DNA from: Clostridiales bacterium UBA1738
GTDB lineage: Bacteria > Bacillota > Clostridia > UBA1381
Length of the DNA stretch: 64,000 bases
Reading direction: 5' to 3'
NCBI GenBank assembly: GCA_002315735.1
Contig: DCIA01000001.1
Span: forward strand, 12,544-76,543
The position numbers were made by a program, and so were the translations under genes. Of the stretch, positions 50,021 to 57,950 are shown one piece after another. The notes under the pieces are model-generated. The model worked only from the letters and a program-made list of their open reading frames with translations. It was not told the DNA's origin and did not search any database. Each line of letters starts with the position of its first letter. Position 1 is the stretch's first letter.

Positions 50021-51649
50021 ATGGCAAAACAAGTATTGTACGGAGAAGAAGCAAGACACGCATTAGAGCGTGGTATTGACCAACTTGCAGACACAGTAAA
50101 GATTACACTTGGACCAAAGGGAAGAAATGTTGTTTTAGATAAGAAGTTCGGTGCACCGCTAATCACAAATGACGGTGTTACAATCGCAAAGGAAATTGAA
50201 CTTGAAGATGCTTTTGAAAATATGGGTGCTCAACTTGTTAAAGAAGTTGCAACAAAGACGAATGATGTTGCAGGCGACGGAACAACAACAGCTACACTTT
50301 TGGCACAAGCCTTAGTAAGAGAAGGAATTAAAAATGTTACAGCCGGTGCAAATCCTATGATTGTAAGAAAAGGTATTGCAAAGGCAGTTGATGTTGCAAC
50401 AGAAAACCTTATTAAGAATGCAAAGAAGGTAAATGGTAAGGCTGATATAGCAAGAGTTGCGTCAGTTTCTGCTGCAAATGAAGAAATCGGCAATCTAATC
50501 GCAGAAGCAATGGAAAAGGTTACAGCTGACGGCGTTATCACGGTTGAAGAATCAAAGACAGCCGAAACATATTCAGAAATCGTTGAAGGTATGCAATTTG
50601 ACAGAGGCTACATTTCACCTTATATGGTAACAGATACCGATAAGATGGAAGCAGTTTTAGACGATGCATTAATACTTATTACTGACAAGAAGATATCAAA
50701 TATTCAAGAAATTTTGCCACTTTTAGAACAAATAGTTCAAATGGGCAAAAAACTTATGATTATTGCAGAAGATGTTGAGGGTGAAGCTCTTACAACACTT
50801 ATCCTTAACAAATTAAGAGGAACTTTTGTATGTGTTCCCGTAAAAGCACCGGGATTTGGCGACAGAAGAAAAGCGATGCTTCAAGATATCGCAATTTTGA
50901 CAGGCGGTCAAGTGATTTCAGAGGAACTTGGCTTAGAACTTAAAGATACACAAATTGAACAATTAGGTAAGGCAAAACAAGTTAAAATTCAAAAGGAAAA
51001 TACAATAATCGTTGATGGTATGGGCGACAAGAATGCAATTAAAGAAAGAGTTGCTCAAATTAGACACGAAATTGATACAACAACATCTGAATTTGACAAG
51101 GAAAAATTACAAGAACGTCTTGCAAAACTTGCAGGTGGTGTTGCAGTTATCAAGGTTGGAGCAGCAACCGAAACTGAAATGAAAGAAATGAAATACAGAA
51201 TTGAAGATGCTTTGGCAGCTACAAAGGCAGCCGTTGAAGAAGGCATTATAGCAGGTGGCGGAACAAGTTATATTAATGTTATTCCTGAAGTTGAAAAACT
51301 ATTAAAAGATGCAGAAGGCGACGAAAAGACAGGTATTCAAATTGTTTTAAAAGCACTTGAAGAACCGGTTAGACAAATTGCCAAAAACGCAGGTTTAGAA
51401 GGAAGCGTAATTGTTGATAAGGTAAAAGCGTGCAAAAAGGGTGAGGGCTTTAACGCACTTACAGAAGAATATGTTGATATGTTAAAATCAGGTATTGTAG
51501 ATCCTGTAAAGGTTACAAGATCAGCACTTCAAAATGCGGCATCAGTTGCATCAATGGTACTTACAACAGAAAGCTTGGTTGCAGATAAACCTGAAAAGAA
51601 TCCGGCGCCTGTTCCTCAAATGGATCCCGGTATGGCAGGTATGTATTAA
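50021..51649 (+). CDS. groEL: chaperonin GroEL
   Basis: A 542-residue Hsp60. Nucleotide-binding motifs include TLGPKGRNVVLDKKFGAP and GDGTTTATLLAQAL. The apical domain contains DRGYISPYMVTDTDKMEA, and VEEGIIAGGGTSYINVIP is in the lower equatorial part. The C-terminus is Met/Gly/Pro-rich but short (PQMDPGMAGMY). ATG 50021 follows GGAGGG; an earlier in-frame codon at 50006 precedes that site. Confidence 0.98.
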   Translation: MAKQVLYGEEARHALERGIDQLADTVKITLGPKGRNVVLDKKFGAPLITNDGVTIAKEIELEDAFENMGAQLVKEVATKTNDVAGDGTTTATLLAQALVREGIKNVTAGANPMIVRKGIAKAVDVATENLIKNAKKVNGKADIARVASVSAANEEIGNLIAEAMEKVTADGVITVEESKTAETYSEIVEGMQFDRGYISPYMVTDTDKMEAVLDDALILITDKKISNIQEILPLLEQIVQMGKKLMIIAEDVEGEALTTLILNKLRGTFVCVPVKAPGFGDRRKAMLQDIAILTGGQVISEELGLELKDTQIEQLGKAKQVKIQKENTIIVDGMGDKNAIKERVAQIRHEIDTTTSEFDKEKLQERLAKLAGGVAVIKVGAATETEMKEMKYRIEDALAATKAAVEEGIIAGGGTSYINVIPEVEKLLKDAEGDEKTGIQIVLKALEEPVRQIAKNAGLEGSVIVDKVKACKKGEGFNALTEEYVDMLKSGIVDPVKVTRSALQNAASVASMVLTTESLVADKPEKNPAPVPQMDPGMAGMY

Positions 51650-51651
51650 TA

Positions 51652-51687
51652 AAAAAACGGCTCTTTTAGAGCCGTTTTGGCTTTTTG
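51652..51687 (+). terminator. terminator after groEL
   Basis: AAAACGGCTCT and AGAGCCGTTTT around a 3-base loop, then GGCTTTTTG. Confidence 0.83.
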
Positions 51688-51700
51688 TTAAAAATTGATA

Positions 51701-51729
51701 TTGTAATAACTTGTTTTATGTGTTATAAT
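51701..51729 (+). promoter_or_regulatory. promoter of nfeD-SPFH-mrp
   Basis: TTGTAA (51701-51706), 17-base spacer, TATAAT (51724-51729). Confidence 0.65.
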
Positions 51730-51753
51730 GCTTTGCGAAAGGAAGTGCTTAAA

Positions 51754-52173
51754 ATGGGTTATATTTGGCTGGCGCTTGCAATAGTGTTTGGAATTTTAGA
51801 AGCTGCAACGGTACAAATTGTTTCAATTTGGTTTGCCGGAGGCTCTGTTGCAGCACTTATTGCATATCTTTTTGGGGCATCAAACAATTTGCAAATTGCA
51901 ATTTTTGTGATAGTATCAGCGATTTTGCTTCTTTGCACAAGACCGTTTGTTAAAAAGTTTTCAAAAAGCAGAAATGTTCCGACGAATGCAGATGCTATGA
52001 TTGGAAAAACAGCAGTTGTCACAAAAGAAACAGACGATTTAGGGCTTATGGGCGAGGCAAAGGTAAGCGGAAGCGTTTGGACAATTTGCTCAGAAGACGG
52101 CTCACAAATTATGAAAGATGAAAAAGTCACCGTCGAAAAAATCGAGGGTGTAAAATTAATAGTAAGAAAGTAG
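51754..52173 (+). CDS. NfeD-like membrane protein
   Basis: A 139-residue NfeD1b-type protein. Two to three N-terminal membrane segments (YIWLALAIVFGILEA, FAGGSVAALIAYLFG, IAIFVIVSAILLL) precede a C-terminal OB-fold domain (MIGKTAVVTKETDDLGLMGE...VEKIEGVKLIV). Such proteins pair with SPFH proteins, and the SPFH gene starts seven bases downstream. They are thought to organise membrane microdomains. ATG 51754 follows AAAGGAAG; a longer reading would include the promoter. Confidence 0.87.
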   Translation: MGYIWLALAIVFGILEAATVQIVSIWFAGGSVAALIAYLFGASNNLQIAIFVIVSAILLLCTRPFVKKFSKSRNVPTNADAMIGKTAVVTKETDDLGLMGEAKVSGSVWTICSEDGSQIMKDEKVTVEKIEGVKLIVRK

Positions 52174-52180
52174 GGGTATT

Positions 52181-53074
52181 ATGGGATATTTATTTATTTT
52201 AGCAATTTTGATTGTTTTGGTTATTGTAAGCAATATCAAAATCGTACCACAGGCTCACGCATATATTATTGAGCGTTTCGGCGGATATAGTGAAACTTGG
52301 GGCGTTGGACTTCATCTTAAAATTCCGTTTATTGAAAAGATTTCAAAAAGAGTTAGTTTGAAAGAACACGTTGTGGATTTTCCGCCTCAACCTGTTATCA
52401 CAAAAGATAATGTTACAATGCAAATCGATACTGTTGTTTATTATCAAATAACAGACCCAAAACTATTCACATATGGTGTTGAAAGACCTATGATGGCTAT
52501 TGAAAACTTGACAGCCACAACACTTCGTAACATCATTGGCGAGATGGAACTTGACGAAACACTAACATCAAGAGATATTGTCAACACAAAGATGCGTGCT
52601 ATTTTGGACGAAGCAACAGACCCTTGGGGCATAAAAATCAATCGTGTTGAACTTAAAAACATTATTCCGCCTAAGGAAATTCAAGACGCCATGGAAAAGC
52701 AAATGAAGGCAGAACGTGAACGCCGTGAATCTATTCTAAAAGCAGAAGGTGAGAAAAAGGCTGCAATTCTTTTGGCAGAAGGTGAAAAGGAATCTGCAAT
52801 TCTTCGTGCAGAAGCTAAAAAACAGGCTGCAATAAAGGAAGCTGAAGGACAAGCAGAGGCGATTATAAGAGTTCAATCTGCTGTTTCAGAGGGTATTAAA
52901 AAGATTAACGAAGCAAATCCAAGTGATGCATATATTGCAATCAAATCGCTTGAAAGCTTTGAAAAAGCCGCTGATGGTAAGGCTACAAAGATTATTATAC
53001 CATCAAAAATACAAGAAATGGCAGGTTTGGCAACATCAGCAGCCGAACTTGTAAAGGGAGAAAAAAATGTCTGA
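52181..53074 (+). CDS. SPFH-domain (stomatin/QmcA-like) protein
   Basis: A 297-residue band-7 protein. One N-terminal membrane anchor (YLFILAILIVLVIVS) precedes the SPFH domain (VPQAHAYIIERFGGYSETWG, DNVTMQIDTVVYYQI). A long Ala/Glu/Lys coiled coil (about 165-230) leads to the oligomerisation tail (IKSLESFEKAADGKATKIIIPS). It forms membrane assemblies together with the upstream NfeD-like protein. Its end overlaps mrp by eight bases. Confidence 0.9.
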   Translation: MGYLFILAILIVLVIVSNIKIVPQAHAYIIERFGGYSETWGVGLHLKIPFIEKISKRVSLKEHVVDFPPQPVITKDNVTMQIDTVVYYQITDPKLFTYGVERPMMAIENLTATTLRNIIGEMELDETLTSRDIVNTKMRAILDEATDPWGIKINRVELKNIIPPKEIQDAMEKQMKAERERRESILKAEGEKKAAILLAEGEKESAILRAEAKKQAAIKEAEGQAEAIIRVQSAVSEGIKKINEANPSDAYIAIKSLESFEKAADGKATKIIIPSKIQEMAGLATSAAELVKGEKNV

Positions 53075-53888
53075 ATGTAATCATAATTGCTCAGAGTGTG
53101 GACAAACTTGCGGAGAAAGAGAACAAGAAAGTTTAATCGCAAAACCACATGAGCTATCAAATGTAAAAAAGGTAATAGGTGTCGTAAGCGGAAAAGGTGG
53201 CGTTGGAAAATCACTTGTAACATCACTTTTAACAGTGCTTATGCAAAGACGAGGATTCAAAACTGCAATATTAGATGCAGATATTACAGGCCCGTCAATT
53301 CCAAAGGCTTTTGGACTTAAAACCAAAGCAGAAGCGGCAGATAACGGTCTTTTGCCTGTTGAAACAAAGATGGGCACACAAGTTATGTCAATCAATTTGC
53401 TTCTTGAAAAGGAAAGTGACCCTGTTGTTTGGAGAGGCCCGATTATTGCAGGAACTGTAAAACAGTTCTGGACAGAAGTTATTTGGAACGATGTTGATTA
53501 TATGTTCGTTGATATGCCGCCCGGAACAGGTGATGTGCCTCTTACAGTTTTTCAATCATTACCGATAGACGGAATTGTAATAGTTGCAACACCGCAAGAG
53601 TTGGTTAGTATGATAGTTGAAAAGGCAGTTAAAATGGCAGAACTTATGAATGTGCCGATTTTGGGCTTGGTTGAAAATATGTCATATTTTGAATGCCCTA
53701 ACTGTAATGAAAAGCATAATATCTTTGGTGACAGTCACATTGATGAGTTTGCAAAGGAACGAGGAATTGACGTGGTTTCAAAAATTCCTATGGATAATAA
53801 ATTATCAGCGTCATGCGATAGTGGTATGATTGAACTTTTTGAAGGCGAATGGCTGGATAACTTGGCAGACAAGATTGAAAAATTATAA
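53067..53888 (+). CDS. mrp: Mrp/NBP35-family iron-sulfur carrier ATPase
   Basis: A 273-residue ParA-like ATPase that carries and delivers [4Fe-4S] clusters. The deviant Walker A is GKGGVGKS at 42-49. The bridging Cys pair is Cys210-x-x-Cys213 (ECPNCNEKH). An extra N-terminal Cys cluster (Cys4, 8, 11, 15 in NHNCSECGQTC) resembles that of eukaryotic NBP35-type proteins. The ATG overlaps the SPFH stop by eight bases. Confidence 0.93.
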   Translation: MSECNHNCSECGQTCGEREQESLIAKPHELSNVKKVIGVVSGKGGVGKSLVTSLLTVLMQRRGFKTAILDADITGPSIPKAFGLKTKAEAADNGLLPVETKMGTQVMSINLLLEKESDPVVWRGPIIAGTVKQFWTEVIWNDVDYMFVDMPPGTGDVPLTVFQSLPIDGIVIVATPQELVSMIVEKAVKMAELMNVPILGLVENMSYFECPNCNEKHNIFGDSHIDEFAKERGIDVVSKIPMDNKLSASCDSGMIELFEGEWLDNLADKIEKL

Positions 53889-53889
53889 T

Positions 53890-53921
53890 ATAAAGTCCTC
53901 ATTTGTTGAGGACTTTTTTCT
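53890..53921 (+). terminator. terminator after mrp
   Basis: AAAGTCCTCA and TGAGGACTTT around a short loop, then a T run. Confidence 0.83.
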
Positions 53922-53949
53922 TGATTAATATTTTGTAATATGATATACT
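53921..53949 (+). promoter_or_regulatory. promoter of the membrane protein-sigma factor unit
   Basis: TTGATT (53921-53926), 17-base spacer, TATACT (53944-53949). Confidence 0.65.
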
Positions 53950-53985
53950 AGGATATATCGGTGTAAAAGTAGAGGAGAATATATA

Positions 53986-54615
53986 ATGGAAGTTTACGGA
54001 ACAAAACCACCACGCTTTACAAAGGAATGGTGGGAATATTTTTGGGATTATTATAAATGGCACACAATAGGTACAGTGATAGTTTTAATTATAATTGTTA
54101 CAACCATTGTTGATAGTGTGAATAAGGTAAAATATGATTTAAGTACAACCTTTATTGCACCAATTATCTTGACAGAAGAAACAGAACAAGCATTAACTAA
54201 TCTTATGGAAGACAATATTGATGATGCAAGTGGCAATAAGAAAAATGAAGCGTTTTTAACCTATCTTAATATGAGTGATAATAGTGACCCGCAATATATG
54301 CAAGCAATGCAAACTAAACTTATGATAGAACTTGGATATTCCGAAAGCTTTGTCTACATTTTATCAAAACAGTATGCCGATTTGTTTGAAGGTGGGGAAG
54401 GCGTTTTGATTCCGGCATCTGATTGGACGAGTAAAGAATCATATGATGGCTCTTTTGTAAGCCTTAACGGTAATAGATATCTTGAGGATTTAGGACTGGA
54501 TACAAGTGATTTGTATTTGGCGGTAAGAGATACGAGAAAAGATGAAAAAGATGATAAGTTTTGCATTGAAAAACAAAAAAATGGTGTAAAATTTGCAAAA
54601 TTTTTGATTAATTAG
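53986..54615 (+). CDS. single-span membrane protein of unknown function
   Basis: A 209-residue protein. About 26 cytoplasmic residues rich in Trp, Tyr and Phe (RFTKEWWEYFWDYYKWH) precede one membrane helix (TIGTVIVLIIIVTTIV) and an external domain of about 165 residues with no Cys except one near the C-terminus. I recall similar Trp-rich N-termini in clostridial proteins of unknown function. The next gene, a sigma factor, starts 10 bases after its stop with its own ribosome site, so the two are an operon. Confidence 0.78.
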   Translation: MEVYGTKPPRFTKEWWEYFWDYYKWHTIGTVIVLIIIVTTIVDSVNKVKYDLSTTFIAPIILTEETEQALTNLMEDNIDDASGNKKNEAFLTYLNMSDNSDPQYMQAMQTKLMIELGYSESFVYILSKQYADLFEGGEGVLIPASDWTSKESYDGSFVSLNGNRYLEDLGLDTSDLYLAVRDTRKDEKDDKFCIEKQKNGVKFAKFLIN

Positions 54616-54625
54616 AGGTGAAACA

Positions 54626-55351
54626 GTGGGGGAAGAATACGAGTTATTCATAAAATATAAAGAAACAAAAGACAAGAGTATCCGAGATGAACTTGTTAAT
54701 CGTTATATATATATTGCGAAAATTTTGGCATATAAATCGACATCTGTCGGCGTTGAATATGACGACCTATACCAAGTGGCGTGTGTCGGAATTGTTCTTG
54801 CTCTTGATAGATTTGACCCCGATAGAGGTGTGCAGTTTGCAACTTTTGCAAAGTCGACCGTTATGGGTGAAATAAGACGATTTTTGCGTGATAAAGTAAG
54901 GTGCATAAAAGTCCCCAGAAATCTTTATGAAACGCTTTGCAAGGCTGAAAAACTAAGAAAACAATCGGGGACTTTGAGTGTTAAAGAATTATCAAAACAG
55001 CTTAATGTTCCTGAAAAAACATTAGAAGAGGCATATGAAGCATGGGATACGACATTTATTAAATCTTTGGAAGATGATGCTTATGAAGATGGCGATGCGG
55101 AGGTTTCTAGTCTTGTAGGGTGCGATGATGAAGGATATAATGTAATTGAAAATCGTGATTTTTTAGATTATTGTATGTCTAAATTGGAAGAAAAGGAATG
55201 CGAACTCTTTAAAAAAAGATTTTTCGACGGCAAAACTCAAAGGAAGACTGCTGAGGAAATGAATGTTTCGCAAATGTATGTTTCAAGAGCGGAAAAGAAG
55301 ATAATAAACAAATTAAAAGATATTCTGAAAAACGAAGCAGACAGTATTTAA
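54626..55351 (+). CDS. RNA polymerase sigma factor, SigB/SigF/SigG subfamily
   Basis: A 241-residue sigma-70 group 3 factor. Region 2 is clear (DELVNRYIYIAKILAYK, EYDDLYQVACVGIVLALDRFDPDRGVQFATFA, then MGEIRRFLRDKVRCIKVPR). Region 3 is SVKELSKQLNVPEKTLEEAY, and the region 4 HTH is RKTAEEMNVSQMYVSRAEKKI. This layout is that of the stress/sporulation SigB-F-G group, but no anti-sigma SpoIIAB/RsbW gene is adjacent. GTG 54626 follows AGAGGTG. The partner gene upstream encodes a membrane protein. Confidence 0.87.
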   Translation: MGEEYELFIKYKETKDKSIRDELVNRYIYIAKILAYKSTSVGVEYDDLYQVACVGIVLALDRFDPDRGVQFATFAKSTVMGEIRRFLRDKVRCIKVPRNLYETLCKAEKLRKQSGTLSVKELSKQLNVPEKTLEEAYEAWDTTFIKSLEDDAYEDGDAEVSSLVGCDDEGYNVIENRDFLDYCMSKLEEKECELFKKRFFDGKTQRKTAEEMNVSQMYVSRAEKKIINKLKDILKNEADSI

Positions 55352-55365
55352 AATCACCAAAACAA

Positions 55366-55403
55366 AAGAAAAAACATATCTTAAATTGAGGTATGTTTTT
55401 TTA
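55366..55403 (+). terminator. terminator after the sigma factor gene
   Basis: AAACATATCT and AGGTATGTTT (one G-T and one mismatch) with a T run. Confidence 0.7.
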
Positions 55404-55421
55404 TTTTGGAGGTGAACCCTT

Positions 55422-55934
55422 TTGAGCAAAACAAAAGATTTGACTGAAATTTCCATCTCTGTGGCACTTGCGATTATTTGTCGGTTTATAAAAATTTGGG
55501 AGATGCCTCAGGGCGGAGCAGTTTCATTTACGATGGTTCCGATAATATTTATCGCAATAAAACGCGGAGCTTTTTCGGGGACTTTAACAGGTGCTATATA
55601 TGGATTTTTGTCAGCGATTTTTCATGGTACAATTTTTCATCCTATGTCGATATTTTTAGATTATATTTTTGCATTTTCGGTTCTTGGAATTGCAGGATTG
55701 TTTGGAAAACATACTTGTGGAATTATTTTTGGATGCATTTTTGCAGTAATGGCAAGATTTATCTTTTCTTATATTTCAGGTATTACAATTTTTGCGGATT
55801 TTGTGCCGATTGGTCAAAACATTTATTTGTACTCGTTTCTTTATCAAAGCGCATATTTGTTTCCGCAACTTATTATTGTTATTGTGATTATGCTTACAAT
55901 ACATAATAAATTCCCAATGATGCTAAAACTTTAA
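55422..55934 (+). CDS. thiT: ECF transporter substrate-binding subunit ThiT (thiamine)
   Basis: A 170-residue S component with about six membrane segments. The ThiT-type signature is visible: MPQGGAVSFTMVPIIFIA, then GALxGxIYGF-like GTLTGAIYGFLSAIF and HPMSIFLDYIFAFSVLGIAG. ThiT binds thiamine outside and works with a shared EcfAA'T module encoded elsewhere. TTG 55422 follows GGAGGTGA. No TPP riboswitch is visible in the 70 bases upstream. A terminator follows. Confidence 0.85.
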   Translation: MSKTKDLTEISISVALAIICRFIKIWEMPQGGAVSFTMVPIIFIAIKRGAFSGTLTGAIYGFLSAIFHGTIFHPMSIFLDYIFAFSVLGIAGLFGKHTCGIIFGCIFAVMARFIFSYISGITIFADFVPIGQNIYLYSFLYQSAYLFPQLIIVIVIMLTIHNKFPMMLKL

Positions 55935-55958
55935 AAAAACGGCATATGCCGTTTTTTT
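55932..55958 (+). terminator. bidirectional terminator between thiT and the Asn-rich gene
   Basis: AAAAAACGGCATATGCCGTTTTTT is a perfect self-complementary hairpin with A and T runs. Confidence 0.85.
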
Positions 55959-56100
55959 AATCGTTTGTTTTATTGGTATTTTTGTTGTTGTGACAGTTTG
56001 TGTTGTCATTTTTGTTTTGATTTTGATTAGAATTTTGATTGCTGTTTTGATTACAATTTTGGTTGTTGTTTTGATTTTGATTCTTGTTTGTATCAGCCAC
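55957..56100 (-). CDS. 47-residue alternating-asparagine protein
   Basis: On the minus strand AGGAAGTG precedes GTG 56100. The frame runs 47 codons to TAA at 55957, directly at a terminator. The protein begins ADTNKNQNQNNNQNCNQNSN after the initiator. Asn occupies nearly every odd position from 5 to 35, with Gln the commonest alternate residue, and two Cys (16 and 36). It has no hydrophobic residue to speak of, so it must be disordered or fibre-like. A ribosome site, an intact frame and a shared terminator support a real gene. Function is unknown. Confidence 0.7.
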   Translation of the reverse strand: MADTNKNQNQNNNQNCNQNSNQNSNQNQNKNDNTNCHNNKNTNKTND

Positions 56101-56176
56101 GATTTTCACTTCCTTTCGAGTTATATTGATTAGCATTTCTCATTATGACAAGTTTTATACATTACCGCATAAATAC

Positions 56177-56205
56177 TTGAAAAATTTTCGATTAAATGGT
56201 ATAAT
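56177..56205 (+). promoter_or_regulatory. promoter of the recJ-gyrB unit
   Basis: TTGAAA (56177-56182), 17-base spacer, TATAAT (56200-56205). Confidence 0.67.
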
Positions 56206-56232
56206 AAGGAGAATATATTTTTGGAGAATGGT

Positions 56233-57936
56233 ATGCAAAATAAAATTTGGGAATATCGTGATGAAAAACTTTCGAAAGAACAAATAAATATCTTATCAGA
56301 AACATTTAATCTCCCTTATGAGATGGCAGTTTTATTGCTTAATAGGGGTATTTTTGGCGAGCAAGAACTTGCCGGATTTATGAAAAAGGGACTTGATAAT
56401 GTTCATAATCCGTTTCTTTTAAACGATATGGATTTGGCTTGTGACAGAATTATAACGGCAATAAATCAAAAGGAAAAAATTACCGTTTATGGCGATTATG
56501 ATGTTGATGGAATTACATCAACTGCCGTGCTTACAGATTTTTTGGAGTCATTAGGCGCTGATGTTGACTATTATATACCAAATAGATTTAAAGAGGGATA
56601 TGGTCTTAATGCGATTGCGATTAATAAAATTGCAAAAAATAGAGCGGGACTTTTAATTACGGTGGATTGCGGAATTACATCTGTCGGTGAAGTTGAACTT
56701 GCAAAAACACTGAAACTTGATGTAATAATAACAGACCACCATACTTGCAAGGACGAACTTCCAAAAGCCATTGCAGTAATAAATCCGAAAAGGAAAGACA
56801 GCACTTATCCTTTTTGCGAACTTGCAGGAGTCGGCGTTGTTTTTAAACTAATACTTGCACTTGCAAAAAATATGGGGATTAGCACAAAAGACACTTTTTT
56901 AAAGTATGTGGATTTGGTAACTATCGGAACTATTGCTGATGTTGTGCCACTTGTTGATGAAAACAGAGTAATTGTTGATAAGGGAATAACTGCCATTGAA
57001 AACACAAATAATAACGGAATAAAAGCTCTTTTAGAAGTTTCAGGGACAAACAATAGAGAAAAAAATGCAATGCTTGTGGCATTTTCGATAGCCCCGAGGC
57101 TTAATGCAGCAGGCAGAATGGAAAACGCTAAAATATCGGTAGAACTTTTTAAAGAAAAGGACTATGGAAAAGCGGTTGAAACTGCAACATATTTAGATAG
57201 TTTAAATAGAAATAGGCAACAAACAGAACAAAAAATATTAGAAGAGGCGTTAGAAGAAGTAAGCAAATTCCAAAATGAACAGTTAGTTTATGTGCTAAAT
57301 CACAAAGATTGGCACGAAGGGATTATCGGCATTGTTGCATCAAAGTTATGCGAAAAATTTTATAGGCCTTGCATACTTTTATCGGAAAGTGAAAATAAAT
57401 GCAAAGGCTCGGGAAGGTCGATAGATGGATTGAATCTTTTTGATGCTTTATCTAACTGCGAAGATGTTTTAACTGCCTTTGGCGGACATTCGTTGGCTGC
57501 GGGACTTAGTATTTTGCCGGAAAATATCCCAATTTTTAGAGAAAGAATAAATAAGTATGCCAAGCAACTTTTGACGGAAGATAAACTTATTCCAAAGCTT
57601 TACATAGACTGCAAATTAAATCCTAAAAACATTACAATAGAGTGGGCAGAGGCAATGAAAAGGCTAGAACCGTTCGGGGCAGGCAATGAAATTCCTGTCT
57701 TTGCTCTGTCAGATGCAGAAATTATATCTGCAAGTGGTCTTGGTGAAGAGGCAAAGCACTTACGAATTAAACTGCAAAAGGACGGAATGACATTTAATGC
57801 AGTTGGATTTGGTATGGGAGAGTTTTTAAAAGAGTTAAAATCGGGCGAAAAGATTGATATTGCATACAATTTAAACATAAATACATATCAAGGCAAAGAT
57901 AATTTACAACTATTAATTAAAGATATCAAGAAATAG
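56233..57936 (+). CDS. recJ: single-strand-specific exonuclease RecJ
   Basis: A 567-residue DHH-family 5'-3' exonuclease. Metal motifs run in order: VYGDYDVDGITST, TVDCGITS, IITDHHTCKD and GVGVVFKL, followed by GGHSLAAGLSI in the DHHA1 part. A C-terminal OB-type region follows (KLRIKLQKDGMTFNAVGF-like). ATG 56233 follows GGAG; a TTG at 56221 with AAGGAG is an equally spaced alternative adding four residues. relA begins 14 bases after the stop. Confidence 0.94.
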   Translation: MQNKIWEYRDEKLSKEQINILSETFNLPYEMAVLLLNRGIFGEQELAGFMKKGLDNVHNPFLLNDMDLACDRIITAINQKEKITVYGDYDVDGITSTAVLTDFLESLGADVDYYIPNRFKEGYGLNAIAINKIAKNRAGLLITVDCGITSVGEVELAKTLKLDVIITDHHTCKDELPKAIAVINPKRKDSTYPFCELAGVGVVFKLILALAKNMGISTKDTFLKYVDLVTIGTIADVVPLVDENRVIVDKGITAIENTNNNGIKALLEVSGTNNREKNAMLVAFSIAPRLNAAGRMENAKISVELFKEKDYGKAVETATYLDSLNRNRQQTEQKILEEALEEVSKFQNEQLVYVLNHKDWHEGIIGIVASKLCEKFYRPCILLSESENKCKGSGRSIDGLNLFDALSNCEDVLTAFGGHSLAAGLSILPENIPIFRERINKYAKQLLTEDKLIPKLYIDCKLNPKNITIEWAEAMKRLEPFGAGNEIPVFALSDAEIISASGLGEEAKHLRIKLQKDGMTFNAVGFGMGEFLKELKSGEKIDIAYNLNINTYQGKDNLQLLIKDIKK

Positions 57937-57950
57937 ACAAGGAGGCTAAT

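Noticed and set aside
55478..55906. Plus-strand frame rich in Tyr, Phe and Cys inside thiT
   Set aside because: It is the +1/+2 shadow of thiT, whose transport motifs and ribosome site are convincing.
55960..56100. The G/T-rich tract read as a simple repeat or microsatellite
   Set aside because: The period follows codons of an intact minus-strand frame with start, ribosome site and stop, so a coding explanation is better.
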